Shown in pieces: positions 10,790 to 23,020 of a stretch of DNA of 64,000 nucleotides. Below the pieces are notes generated by a model. That model did not search any database and was not told the DNA's origin. It saw nothing but the letters and a program-made list of their open reading frames with translations. The position numbers and the translations under genes were made by a program. Numbering within the stretch: position 1 is the stretch's first letter; the number at the start of each line of letters is the position of its first letter. Source of the stretch: Azadirachta indica (lineage: Eukaryota; Streptophyta; Magnoliopsida; Sapindales; Meliaceae); assembly GCA_022749755.1 (NCBI GenBank), contig CM040447.1:2688545-2752544 (forward strand), in the 5' to 3' direction.

Positions 10790-13700
10790 CCAAGCATTTC
10801 TCTGAACTTGATAAATTTCTCGATCAGAATTAGGTTAATGAAAATATTTGCTAGCTACTCTCCAGTCTTGCAAAATTCTAACTTAATCTTATTTTTCTCC
10901 ATGAGCTCTCGAACGAAGTGATGTCAAATCTCGATTTGTTTTGTGCGGTTGTGGAATATTGGATTTTTTTCATAGCTATTGCAAATATTGTCACAATAAA
11001 TTTTGGTTGGTGCCTCGATGCTTTGCTACAAGTCCTTTAAAATCCTTTTTAGTCATACTGCTTCTACTGACGAAAGTGCTACGGTCTTCGATGCCTATGA
11101 CATGACTTTTGATCCTAAAAGAAACACATATCCACTTATGCTCTTGCAATCGTTGACACTACCTACCCAATCACTGTTGGTGTAGCCTATTAAATTGGAA
11201 TCACTTTCAGATCTGTATAAAATGCCAAAGGACTTAGTTCCCTTGACATATCTTAAAATCCTTTTCGTAACAATAAAATGTGCTTTGATGGACTTATGCA
11301 TGAATCTGGAAACGATGTTGACTACGTAAATTATGTCTGACCTTATGTGTGTCGAATAAATCAATGAACCAACAAGGCTTTGATAAATTGTCTCGTCCAC
11401 TTTCTCTTTTCCATCTTCTCATGATAGCTTCTCATTCAACGCAATTGGTGTTGCTAGCGGCTTGCAATCTTTTATGTGGAATTTCTTCAATGAATCATCT
11501 ACTACTTTTCTTGAGAAGTGAATATCTTTTTGGGCCTTTGTTTAACTTGCATAACAAGAAAGTACTTCATGAGACCAAGATCAATCATCTTGTACTCTTG
11601 CATCATGCTCTTTTTGAAATCTTCGATCATCCTTGCATCGGTGTCGGTGTATATTAAGTCGTCGACATACAAGCGTGGGATGAGAAAATGATTTCCTTGC
11701 GTCTACACGTATAAGGATGGCTCACTTGAGGTTTTGTAGAATCCATGATCAAGAAAATATTTGTCAATTTTGTTGTTCCATGCACAAGGGGCTTGTTTAA
11801 GTTCATAAAGTGCTTTCTTTAAGAGATATACTTTGTCTTCTTTGCCTTGAATCTTATACCCTTATAGCTGCTCCACGTAGACTTCCTCTTCAATTTCTTC
11901 ATTGAGAAAGGCTGACTTCACGTCTAATTGATAAACTGGCAACATCAATTGTGGGTATAGGCAATGTAGCCAAAAATTTGAAATGGTCAACTTTTGGCTT
12001 TTTCTTGAACTAAGCTTCATAAAGAGCCATATTTTTCGTAGCTTTTGTAGGGGATCTATTAAGAATATATATGATTGTATTAACAGGCTCAGCGCATAAA
12101 TATTTTCGCAAATTTTTTGTGTGAAGCATGGTATGTGCCATCTTGACAATTGTTCTATTTTTTCTTTTGGCGACACTATTTTGTTATGGTGTACGTCGAA
12201 CAGTAAGCTCTTTCTTAATACCATACTCTTTACAAAAATTAATAAATCTTTGATCAGTAATTTCTCCCCCACGATTAGTTCTTAAAATTTTTGGAGAATG
12301 CTCACTTTGTCTTTCAACAAGGGCTTTCAATTGAATAATATAATTTTTGCTTAATAAAATAAGCCCACATCATACGAGTAAAATCATCAGCAAATAACAA
12401 AAAATATCTTTTGCCACCAAGTGGAGGGGTTCTTGAAGGACCCCAAATGTTAGCATGCACCAATTTAAGTGGAGTTCCAACTCTCCAGGATGCCTCTGGA
12501 AATGGCAATCTATGCATTTTGCCATAAATGCATCCTTCATATATTTTATTTTCAAGAGAAATATATGGTAGCCTATTCACCATTTCTTTTTATTTCAATA
12601 ATTTAAGGCCTTGAAAGTTTAAATGGCCATATCTTAAATGACATAATATGGAATCATCCACATTTTCACATTTTAAAGCATATTTTTGTCCAAATGGCAT
12701 CATTAAAGGAAAAACTTTATTAAGGGGCATTTTGATAATAGTTATAAGTTGCTGCTTTTTTTTGTCAATTACGAGGCATTTATGAGCATCAAAATTAAGA
12801 TTATAGCCTCTTTGAATTAATTGCCCCATACTTAATAAATTTTGTGTAAGGCCCAAAACATAAAAAGCATCGTGTATATATTTTTCATTACCATCTTTAG
12901 TTTTGATGGCAATAATGCCTTTTCCTTCAACATTTTGAATTTTTCCATTACCAAGTATAACTTGGGATTTTATTTTTTCATTCAAGGAAACAAAGCAACT
13001 TTTGTTGCTTGCTATGTGTTTTGAACAACCACTATCTAAATACCATATATCTCTTGATTCTTGATGAACAGAATAAGTCGAATAAAATAATTGATCAAGG
13101 AATTCATTCTTGTCAGTAAAATGAGCTTCTTGTTTTTGTGGCCACCAACAATCGTTTTCAAAATGATTATGCCTTTTGCATCTTTTGCATTTAAACTAGC
13201 AATCTTTTGTATCATGAATATTTTTCTTGCATAAATTCAATAGGAACTATAATTTTCTTTATTGTTGCCTTGGTTTTTGTAATTTCCTGTCCCTCTTCCA
13301 TGGTTAGTGAATGTTCCTCTATCATTATTGGAGATATTTATTCTTTATTGAAAATTTTGCTCTAAAGGTTTATCAAATTTTTGCATTCTCTCCTCACATG
13401 CTATGAGGGTTTCCATTAATTCTTCTGGAGTAAGTTTTGACGATTCCAAAGATATTTTTATAGCAGCCACTACATAATCAAATTTAGAAGGAAAGCTTCT
13501 TAAGATTTTCATATAATCCTTATCTTCTATCGTATCTCCATAGCTTTTAATTTGATTTATAATAATGAAGATACGAGAGAAGAATGCGTGAATTGATTAT
13601 CCTTCATTGTTAAAGCATCAAAATTTCTCCATAAAGATTGAAGTTTGATGGAAATTACCTTATCTAAGCCCTTGAATTTACTCTCCAAGATCTTTCATGC

Positions 13701-13928
13701 CTCTTTTTATGTCTTTGCTAGCATCATGTTTGGAAAGATTGCTGAGTCAACTACTTGTTGCAGGAAGTAAAGCCTTTGCATTCTTTTGCTTGTTTTACTT
13801 ATACTCTTTTTGTTTTGCAGCCGACCATTGCGATAGCTCCTCTTAATCTGCTGAAAAATTGATATTCTTCTTCTACTAATTCCGACAAATCTTGTGAGAT
13901 TAGTAGTGCTCTCATTTGAATGCTCCAA
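10790..13928 (-). pseudogene. Copia gag-pol polyprotein, frameshifted
   Basis: Reading the minus strand from right to left, a gag region at 13928-13210 is broken by frameshifts. A CCHC knuckle (CKRCKRHNHFENDC) lies near 13200-13150, and the protease motif WYLDSGCSKH at about 13050-13021. The pre-integrase HLRYGHLNFQG and integrase core (ADDFTRMMWAYF) fall in 12985-12314. Reverse transcriptase follows with YQLDVKSAFLNEEIEEEVYVEQ (11930-11862) and an intact YVDD catalytic motif at 11669-11658. RNase H ends with GYTNSDWVGS and SKSISGY-like sequence (about 11190-11095). Several stops separate these blocks. The family is certain; function is lost. Confidence 0.88.
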
Positions 13929-14064
13929 AAATCTTGAACACTTCCTTAAAATATTGGAATGGACGTTTGGGTATAATTAATTATTGGAATAGGGGAAGTA
14001 AAGGCCATGATGATGATTTTGGATTGAAAGTATGGTGGGTGGATCAAATGTGCTCTGATACCAC

Positions 14065-14482
14065 TATTGGTATTTTGAGGTTTATAGAAGAAAAGGAAAG
14101 GTGAAATGTGAGTGGGAGAGAGAAATGAAAGTTATAATTGATTAAAATGTTTGGCTTATTATTATTGTTGTTGTTCTTACATACTTTCACAACATGCATG
14201 GCTATTTATAGTTATCTTCCCTTCTAAACCAACAGCTAAGATTACATTTAATCTAACGATTATAAAACTTTTTCTAAAAATATCCTTAATAATATTTAGA
14301 TATTATTATAAATATCTAAATATTTGATACAATTATCTAGATATTTTTTTTATTTTATTACAAGTTACATTATTTTATTCTATGATATTTTAGACTAAAG
14401 ATTATCTTATTCATTTATTTAGATTTTTTTTTACTAATATGTTAGATTCTTTCCATAGATTTTTCCAGATTATTTTTTAACA
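14065..14482 (-). repeat. 5' LTR of the copia element
   Basis: About 418 bp, beginning TATTGG on the plus strand where the other LTR has TGTTGG, so the terminal dinucleotide has mutated. The primer-binding site follows immediately at 14050-14064. Confidence 0.88.
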
Positions 14483-17400
14483 TAAAATACACAAAAGCCT
14501 TTTTTTCCTTTTTCAATATTATGAATTATATGCATAATTTATTAATATTACATTGAAATTTACAGAAGCTGGGTGTTTTTATTGTAATAAATCTATCACA
14601 AGTTGAAATTTATTTTAATATTATAAATTACATAGATAATCTACCGATCTTACATCTCAAAAATCTATTGAGATACCCGCATAAATCTATAACTAATGTA
14701 CATTTATGTAAATTACATGGGCAATATAGTGAGAACCGAGAGTCTTAATCAAATTTAATTAGTTTATTGTTGTGTGTTGAAATTTACACCCAATTTAGGT
14801 GAGTCTTGGTCCACCTTTTTTTTTAGAAGAAAATAAACCTCTACTTATTTTTTGTTAAACCTGAACATCTATCCTCCACATTTTTTTTGGGATAAAAATT
14901 GGCCTTCTCTTGTATTTGCATGTTATCCTCTATTTGGAGGGCAATGATACCCAGTCGCATTACTCATACTAAGGTTTAGATGAACCACCTGCATTTCACT
15001 ATATGTGCGAAAAATATTTAAAGTGTGCTATAAATATCAGCAAGTACATGCATTTATAATTAGATTACATAAGTTATAAGTATAATACTACAACATTCAC
15101 TGCTTATTACTAAATTAGGAATTGCGAATATAATACACACATCAACGCAATTGTATATAAAAATAAGGGATATTGAATCTCTGCTAAATACCAAATTCAC
15201 GGAAATTATATGAAAAGGAGAAAAAAAAATATGATATTGGAGTCAATGATATATACAAGCAAATAATTAATGAACAACGAGTTATTCAAGCCATTATTGT
15301 TGTACCTGTTATCATTAAAATGACGTTGTGTTTTAAGTTAGCTTAATTTTAGTGAATGGAAAATAGATTGCACTAAAATATATATATTTTTTAAATATTA
15401 TAAATTATTTATAATTATAGAGAATCATATTAGAATTTACAGGGTTGAGAGTCTTTTTAATATATTATAAATTATATATATAATTTATTGATATTACAAT
15501 AAAGATCTATCAACTAGAGTCTTTTTTGAATATTACAAATGATAGATATAATTTATCAATATTATATTAAAAATTTATCCATATGCTTATAAAATTTTAT
15601 ACCTAATGTACAACTTTCAATATTACAATTGAAATATAACAAGAAACCCGTAAAAATTTGTATCTAATGTACATCTGCGGATATTATAGCCTAGCATCAC
15701 ATGTGAAAAACTCCACCCATTTTGGGTGAAATTTATCTCTGTTTATTATTATTTTTTTTTTTAAAAAAAAAGAAGCCTTCCACTTGTTTTTGAAAGAAAT
15801 TGAATCTCTACCATCCATTTAAAGGGTAAGAGTACCAACCACTTGCATGCCTAAACTTTTGATGATCCACATGTTATATTTTATCAACAGGTAGATGTAT
15901 TTATAATTAGATTAATAAATTTATAAGTTTAATAATACAAACATTCACTTCTCATTATTAAATTATAATTAGAAAATACAAGATAGACATTAACGGAATT
16001 ATGAAAACACAAAATTATAATTTAGATACAGTAAATTAATATTTTATCCAAAATTTATATAATAATAGGTTGATTAAATATAAGACTAGCTAATAATAAC
16101 TATCAATTTATTAATCTATTGAGAATTGCATTCCCCTAAACACCAAATGGACGGAAATAATGTGCTAAAGCAAGAAAAAAAATTATTGTAGTCAATGATA
16201 TACAAGCTGTTTCTAGCGAATAGGAACGAGGGGCGAGTTTTTCCAAGCTCTCTATATGAACAAGTTTTTCCAATCTCTCTCTATATACGAAAAACGAGTT
16301 TTTTCAACCATTAGTCCTAAACACGTTATCATTGAAATTATACTATACGTGCTTTTAGATAGGTCATTTTCAGTGAATGGAATTAGAATACATTAAACTC
16401 TTTTCTCTAAAGTATTAAAAATTATATATATAATTTTTTAATATTACATCCGAATTTAGTAGGAGTCGAGGGACTTTCTATAATAAATTTATCAGGAGTT
16501 TGAAATTTTTTCTAAATATTACAAATTAAATGTATAATTTATTGATATTGTATAAAAAATTTATCACAATGCCTACAAAAATCTGTATCCATTATACATC
16601 TATTGATATTATATTCGATATCTTGTTGGAATTAAGAATTTTAATTGAATCTAGTCTGCTCATAAAAATTTACATCTAATTTGTATGAAATATGCCTATG
16701 TTGTTGTTAATTTGACGGAAAATTTATTTCCACTTGTAATTAGAAGAAATTAAACCTGTTTCTTATACTTAGAGGATAAGGGTATCAATACTGAAGGATG
16801 GTAATCAGACTAAAGTCTTTGTGAACAATCATCTTAGTGAAGGATCATTGGCGCGCTAAAGTCCATGAGGTTTGGAAAAAGTAACTTAGATAAAAAGTCT
16901 ACAATTGAGCCCACTATTTTTTTTTTTTTTACTGCACTGGAAAATATACTTCATATGATTTTATAGCAACATAAACAACTTGATAATAACCGAAAAAATA
17001 AAATAAAATAACTATTTGGGATATGCATCTATAAGAGAATAAAAATACAAAATTAATCATATGCATCAATCAATCTTCCGCAAAGCTATTCATCATCCTC
17101 AAAAACATACCATTTTGACTCTTTAACTCTCTTACCATCTCATAGTTAGTAAGGGTTAGAAGAGCCTCAACTCCTTAACTAAGATTAAGATACCATTTAT
17201 CAATCTTCTCTAGAAGTTCTTTATCCTCAAAAATATACCATTGTGAATCTGACTCTCTTACAAGATCACAGTTAGTATAGAGTTTCAACATTTTCTATTT
17301 GTTGGCAAACTTGCTTTAATTTTGCAAATTCTTTTGTCATTTTAAGCTTATTTTGGGTTTTTGACTTCATACATTCTACGCACTAGAATCAGTGTAACGA

Positions 17401-17502
17401 ACTTAAAAAATCAGATATTGAACAAATAGAGATAGTGTAATATGCAATTTGCAGTAGCTACAAGCATTATGTGTAGCATAATGCTCCATGGCTATTGTCG
17501 GT

Positions 17503-18266
17503 TCAATGGCCTATTGTAAGCACGGAATCAATGGCGGACCTGGTGTGAGCAAAGCTATTTCTATTTCCTGCAATCTCACTCTCTGAAGCTTCATTAGTCT
17601 CTGAGAATAAACTTATTATGACACCTTCAGGTGGTATATCCGGTAAAGTAACTTCCCCATCTAGGTACTGCATCACTTGCCTCATGCTAGGCCTGGCTGC
17701 TGGGTTTGGATGGGAACAAAATAGGCCGAGTAACAGAACCGACTCCTTTTGCTCCTCCGCATACAGACTTTCCAGTCTCGAATCATTTGATTCGAGAATA
17801 GCTCCTCTTTTTCAATAACCAGTAACCCAATCAACCAAATTTGCTGCTTCGGTCAATCCCTCTTGTTCTATAGGCCTCCTTCCACAAGCCACCTCGATCA
17901 TAAAAACCCCAAATGCGTATACATCTGCGCTGGTACTTGCCTTTCCTGATCTCAAGAGTTCTGGAGCCACGTAACCAAAAGTTCCTACCAACTTAGTGCT
18001 CTAGAGGGTGCCATCATGATCATATAACCTAGCAAGGCCAAAATCTCCCAACTTTCCGTTAAGATCCTTGTCTAAAAGAATATTAGCTGGTTTTATGTCT
18101 CTTTGTAGAACAACTTGTTCCCAATCTTCAAGGAGGTAAAGTAGGCCAGAAGCTACTCCTTTGATAATTCGAAATCGTTGAAACCAGTTAAGGCTTGTTT
18201 CTGTATTTTTGTGTAAAATTTTTTCAAGGCTCTAAAAGAATATAGTGATGTAAGAGATGCAGACAT
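17503..18266 (-). pseudogene. L-type lectin receptor kinase pseudogene (unit 1 copy)
   Basis: This is a broken paralogue of the intact kinase at 24271-26298. On the minus strand it starts at the ATG at 18266 with MSASLTSLY, matching the first nine residues of the intact protein. It then jumps to sequence corresponding to about residue 433 in the kinase domain, so the lectin domain, membrane segment and kinase N-lobe (about 1.27 kb) are deleted and the frame shifts at the junction. The remainder covers the catalytic loop to the C terminus. The HRD motif is QRD, and in-frame stops appear after the activation loop (GTL-stop-STKLVG) and where Trp is expected (VTGY-stop-KRG). DFG and GTFGYVAPE are still readable. 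The last 60 codons are open and end at 17503. Confidence 0.9.
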
Positions 18267-18719
18267 TGAAGAAGGTCGGAAGTAGTACGCTTTTTTCTCA
18301 AAACAGAGAGGTCTTATCTAGTGTCCTGAGATGAAGATACCTTCGAGTGAAACGAGACAAAGGGTTGCTTGATTGTCGGATGGAAAAATTCAATATTCGA
18401 TTGTTTTAGGATGATTTATTGTTTCTTTTGACATGGGTTTTCGGATTAACTATTGCCGTATTACTGTTAATTTGGTACTATGTCTCTTACTTCGGCATAA
18501 TTCAAACTGCCAATGGGCCATGGATGAGAGATTATTCTAACGCAGAGACATTCAATATCTGTCTGCTTTTGCTTTTAACGCGAATCATATATTCAAGATG
18601 ATACAGAAAAAATTAAAACAACTAATGTAAAAGCGAAATACTATGAATATTTAAGAATAAAGAGTTTTTAAAAAGAAATAAATAGACCACAAGAGAAATA
18701 ATTTAAGAAAATTATTGAT

Positions 18720-18945
18720 TATTTGACCACAAGAGAAAGATTAACAATAAAGGCATTGTCATTGATCTTCTACAGAATGCGAAATGGCTCAATTTTCTTC
18801 TGCTTCAACTTGTTGAATTGTCTTGAGGAAAATTGGACCATCACTTTATCTCCTAAATCAAAGGTCTTCTCCAGTCTTTTATTTTTGTCCGCAACTGTCG
18901 CCTTTAATTTCTTTCAACTTTGTCATGAAAAGTGTAATTTGTAAC
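18720..18945 (-). pseudogene. Ty3 integrase C-terminal fragment
   Basis: The minus strand codes for FDLGDKVMVQF followed by FNKLKQKKI and RILQKINDNAF, a pattern found at the end of plant Ty3 integrases just before the chromodomain region. It is homologous to 20085-20370 and 27640-27810. Surrounding DNA (18360-19600) shows no other recognisable coding sequence. Confidence 0.6.
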
Positions 18946-20084
18946 TGGGTCTCTTACTTCGGCCTAATTAATTCATATCTGGCTCTTTATTTGCCTAATG
19001 TTTTCTCTGCTTACGTTTGTGATGTTATTATTGTTAGGAACCATCTAATTTTCTTTGAGATATTTAAACATTATTCTACATTCATTAATATTTTTTTTAA
19101 TAGTTAAAGATTCAATTTATCGTTTTTTCCATTAAAAACAATTCATCTTTGTTAATCATGTTAAAATAATAAGAAATATGGTTTATAATGCTGTAAGCAC
19201 TTCTATTTTTATTTCATAGTAATAATAATGATATTAGCATATTGATGGTAAAAATGAGGTTTTATTTTAAATATTTCACAATTTTCAGTTTGTCGATAAA
19301 TAGTCAAAATGGAAGGAATTAGTGTAATACAGGAAATATGTATTAATTTTCACAAATATTCTCTTTATTCTGTTTGTATGTGATTTGCATAAATTTTAAG
19401 GCAAGTATATGAAAATATCTTATTTGAAGTTATACATGAATTTCTTATTTCTTATAGATTTTCTTGACCATAACATTAATCACGTTGAGCGTGAAAAATG
19501 TTTCATCTTAACTAAGAAATTTTAAAATAACATTAGTAATTATTCATCTTTTTTTTCCAAAGTGAAAATGAGTGTTCGACTTACTGATGGGCCATGGATG
19601 AAATTACTCTAATGAGAAAAATTCATCTTTCCCTTTCAACCACCAAGTGTATAAAGATAACGTAGATACATTAATATCTATCTGGTTTGGGTTTTCACAT
19701 GAACAGTATACTCAAAATGATGCAGAAAAAATTAAAACAAAAAATATCAACTTTTAATGCATAAGGGACACTAGTTACATGTTAGTCTCGGGTAGGTTCT
19801 TAATACTCAAGAATAAAAGGTTTTAAAAGAGAGATAAATAGATTACAACGGAAATTTATTAAAAAAATTGCTGATTACGTGACTAAAATTAATGAATAAT
19901 CGGCTTTTTAATTCTAGTATTTATTCTAATGTAAAAAAAAAAAATTCCTTATGAGTAAATTATTTATCTATGAATTAATAAGTTAAATCTTAGATAAACT
20001 AAATAATATGAAATAAGAATGATAATAAAGTAAGAGTTATTAATAATTATAATACTATAACTATCATAGTACTATAATCCAAAC

Positions 20085-22030
20085 AAATTTTGAGCATTGA
20101 GGGTCTTTGAGATGCTGTAATCGCTAGAAAGATTAACAACAAAGGCATTATCATTGATCTTCTGTAGAATGCGACGTGGCCCAATTTTCTTCAGATTCAG
20201 CTTATTGTATTCTCCTATATATGGAAAACATTTCTTTACATAATGAACCATCAATTGATCTCATAAATCGAAGGTCTTAAATCATTGATTTTCGTCGGTA
20301 GTTTCCTTGCATTTGGCAGCTGCCTCCTTTAATTTCTTCTTAATTTTATCATAAATAGTGGTTATTTTTGTCTATCATATGGCCAACAATAATAATGCTC
20401 ATTCTAGGATACTTTGGTAGATGGACGACATCTAATGTATGCAAAGGCGATCGTATATAAAGGATCTCAATTAGTCTTTGAAGAATTGTTAAGAAACTTT
20501 AGCGCTTGATGATCTTTTAGGATAAGATAAGGCTGTTATATTGTAAAGTGTGAATAATTACATATAATTCTTGCTCCTATACTAAACTTTTAACTAAAAT
20601 ATGTTATAGCTCTTTCTTTATTTGATAAAATAGACCTAACTCTAACTCTCAGGACATCACAATCAACTTCAAGTAGTAGTTAGTCTTTCTTTTAAAACTA
20701 GGAAACTTAGCTCAACTTTATTATAGACCAAACTAGTTGCTTATATTTAAGATAGTCATCAATGGAGCAACAAGAGTACTCAAATCTTTAATAGAACGCC
20801 AATAAAATGTAGCAAGCATGTGAAAATTGCAACATCTCTAGTATTCTTAAATGCTGGTCGTTCTTCTATAGCCTTCACTTTAGTCTCAATAATCTTGATA
20901 CCCTTAACACCCACATTAAATCCCAAAAGATCAAACTATCGATTTATTCTCAAGTTAACCAACAATATATTCTCTTGCAAAGCTGTGGACACCGTTCAAA
21001 GATATTGTAGATGTTTTTCTTGGCTAAGATTGCAGAACAAGATATTGTCAAAGTAAACAATAAGCTGACAAATGGTTAGAACTTTATTTGGGTTCAAATC
21101 CCACTAAGAGATCCATTTGCCAATGAAATATTCCGATACATGGTTCATTAGCCCTATGAAATTGCTTGGTGCATTGGATAGTCCGAAACAAATAACTAAC
21201 CATTCATATAGTCCTTCTCAAGTTTTAAATGCAGTGTTCCATTCATCATTAGGTGACAACATTTTGGATTACACTATAATGATCGCTTATAATCTGAGTT
21301 TTGATTCCCTAAATCTTTATTCATGAAGGTGACAACATATTTGTTATCTCCAAGTAGATGCAGTTAATTTGGATTTCGATGGCATAACATTTAGGACTGT
21401 ACTGTGCTGAGGTTTAGTGAAGGCCTTAGTGGCTGCCCTCCTAATTTCTGGATTATAATCTAGTTGGTCAGAAAGAAATTTGAATTTTGATTACTTCTTA
21501 GTGCCTTGACCATAACGACCTGTCGTTCAATAGTTAGTGCCTTGCAATTGTTTTCTCTAAATACCTATCATGTTAAGGGTAATATCTAGTATGATTATTC
21601 TGACTACTGAAGGTACTTTTATACTAGTGTCTTTTAGTTGTACTATATCTAACTCTACTACTATTGCAATGGCTGCCTTGTTATATCATGATAGTAGATT
21701 GGTTTACCATTTTTCCTCATGAGTATAATATAAATACTCCCTCCACAAACTTGTCCTAAATAAGTTTTTGGATATGCATTCACTTGCACCACAATTTATG
21801 GCTCGGTGTATGGAATTGTGGGCTCCATTTTTTAGTTCTAAGAACTCTTTCTTGTGAAAGTAGATTTTAGGACATCATCTTCTATCCATCTATTAAGTAT
21901 ACAATGGAATTGATTATATATCATCATAAAGGATAGGTTGTTCTGATGGTATTTCCTTTCATAGTCACTTATCGAATCAATTGGTCTTATTGTTGTTATG
22001 CAAGTTGATATGCTTTCCACATGTCTTTCA
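20085..22030 (-). pseudogene. Ty3/gypsy pol remnant (unit 1)
   Basis: On the minus strand, reverse-transcriptase motifs [19 protein letters not shown] and GLMNHV lie near 21260-21130, followed by VYFDN in place of the catalytic YFDD near 21060-21040. Further on, LNLKKIGPRRILQKINDNAF and VNLSSD (20215-20100) mark the integrase end. Stops and deletions are frequent. The region to the right of the reverse transcriptase (21400-22030) probably holds the gag-protease part but is too decayed to assign. Unit 2 has a homologous remnant. Confidence 0.7.
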
Positions 22031-22392
22031 GGTTATTCCACTAATGGATATATTGATAGAGAGAGATGTCTTTCGAACTGTTTCAATAAGTTTATGAAGT
22101 ATGTGGTAAGGTTTGGATTTTTGAAGAAGACAATATGATTGGTAGTATGTTGTTCCATGTAATATTAGTAAATTATCTATAAATTTTATAATATTCAAAA
22201 AAAAGAAAGAAAAATTGATAGATATCTCACTAGAATTTAAGATAAAGGCAAATACTCCTTAGAGCTTAGGAATAAAGACGTGGACTAGGATCCCCTTTTG
22301 TCTCTCAAGGATCCATTGACACATAATGTAAGTTAAAATGGAGGGGTCAAATTTTATTTTAATAAATTTAACCCATCCATCGCATTCAGTGA

Positions 22393-22695
22393 AGAATCCA
22401 ACAAATCACCAGCCCCAACCTTTCCTCTGCCGCCACCCTCCATCTCTTTTTACATGACTGTCTCGCCAACAACTATGACTCCTCCATTCTCATCTCATCC
22501 ATGTCTCTCAACAAAGCTGAATGCGATGTAGACATCAACCTCTCCCTCCGCAACGATGCGTTTGATGTCATAGGTAGTGCAAACTTGATCAAAATAAGCA
22601 AAGCTTTCACGTTTGTAGAGTGGGTGAGGCTGGATCTTAAGAAGCTTCTAACACCATCAGTATTTGATTTAGGATTATCAAAGTTAATTAATTAA
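22393..22695 (+). CDS. Conserved ~100-codon open frame, unit 2 copy (unidentified fragment)
   Basis: Homologue of 7888-8193. It is open from after the stop at 22390-22392 to taa at 22693-22695 and contains NNYDSSILISSMSLNKAECD and SANLIKISKAFTFVEW. Here an ATG occurs at 22501, which would give a 64-residue product, but the similarity to the other copy extends upstream of it, so this ATG is probably internal. The function is unknown. It could be an exon of a host gene carried along with the kinase. Confidence 0.4.
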   Translation, partial: RIQQITSPNLSSAATLHLFLHDCLANNYDSSILISSMSLNKAECDVDINLSLRNDAFDVIGSANLIKISKAFTFVEWVRLDLKKLLTPSVFDLGLSKLIN

Positions 22696-22744
22696 TTAAT
22701 TAGAATACATTAAACTCTTTTCTCTACAAGTATAAAAATTAGAA

Positions 22745-23020
22745 AATTTATTAAAAATGACCTAGTTTTGGGCAACATTTTCATGAATGTCTACTGTTCA
22801 AAATTTGTTTAAAAAAAGACTAATTCGATTTTTTTGAACCGAAATACCCTTGCTTGAAAGTGTACGTTGGTCATTTTTGAACACTTTTTATAAGAATATT
22901 TTGCTTCAAAAAAATTTAAGTTGTTTATTTTTAAAATATATTTTGAATAGTGGTTATTTTAAAAAAATTACATTTAAAAGTTGGTTACTGTTAAAAACGC
23001 CCCTAAAAATTATTTATGCA
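22745..23020. other. Insertion present in unit 2 but not unit 1
   Basis: Around 22740 the sequence tataaaaatta matches unit 1 near 16420. About 275 unrelated bases then intervene before homology resumes with attacatctaaatttagtaggagtc near 23030. The inserted piece has no coding potential and no clear inverted ends that I can read. A MITE or relic is possible. Confidence 0.5.

Larger units (their letters stand above)
10343..14482 (-). mobile_element. Ty1/copia LTR retrotransposon, decayed
   Basis: The element is on the minus strand, about 4.1 kb, with two LTRs and a 5-bp target duplication taaaa (10338-10342 and 14483-14487). The primer-binding site complementary to initiator-Met tRNA is TGGTATCAGAGCACA on the minus strand (plus 14050-14064), next to the 5' LTR. 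A purine tract ATTAAAGGGG (10762-10771) precedes the 3' LTR. Domains occur in copia order: gag, protease, integrase, reverse transcriptase, RNase H. Frameshifts and stops make it non-autonomous. Confidence 0.92.
9430..16860. repeat. Diverged ~0.9-kb tandem repeat, about 3.5 units
   Basis: The same ordered landmarks recur: a short block like caaccaatgtacatttat, then an accaacca(c) block, then a tatcagtaggtacat block, an attggagtcaat block, and finally gttatca with a ttagtgaatgga block. They appear at about 9430-10342, 14483-15385, 15386-16390 and, incomplete, 16391-16860. The copia element inserted between units one and two; its 5-bp target duplication lies at the equivalent ggaaattaaaata position. 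Unit 2 of the larger duplication has only one partial copy (about 22690-23450), and another trace occurs at 30108-30235. Confidence 0.65.
7601..22095. repeat. Tandem segmental duplication, unit 1 (expanded)
   Basis: Unit 1 and unit 2 (22096-30235) share, in the same order and orientation, the leader ending in a ~100-codon open frame (7601-8230 against 22096-22695), a receptor-kinase copy with its 3' flank (about 16860-18360 against 23440-26340), the region beyond the kinase start (19450-20470 against 26660-27920), and minus-strand Ty3 debris (20085-22030 against 27640-30080). Unit 1 is longer because of the copia element and extra ~0.9-kb repeats; its kinase copy is shorter because of a deletion. 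The copies are clearly diverged. Confidence 0.75.
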
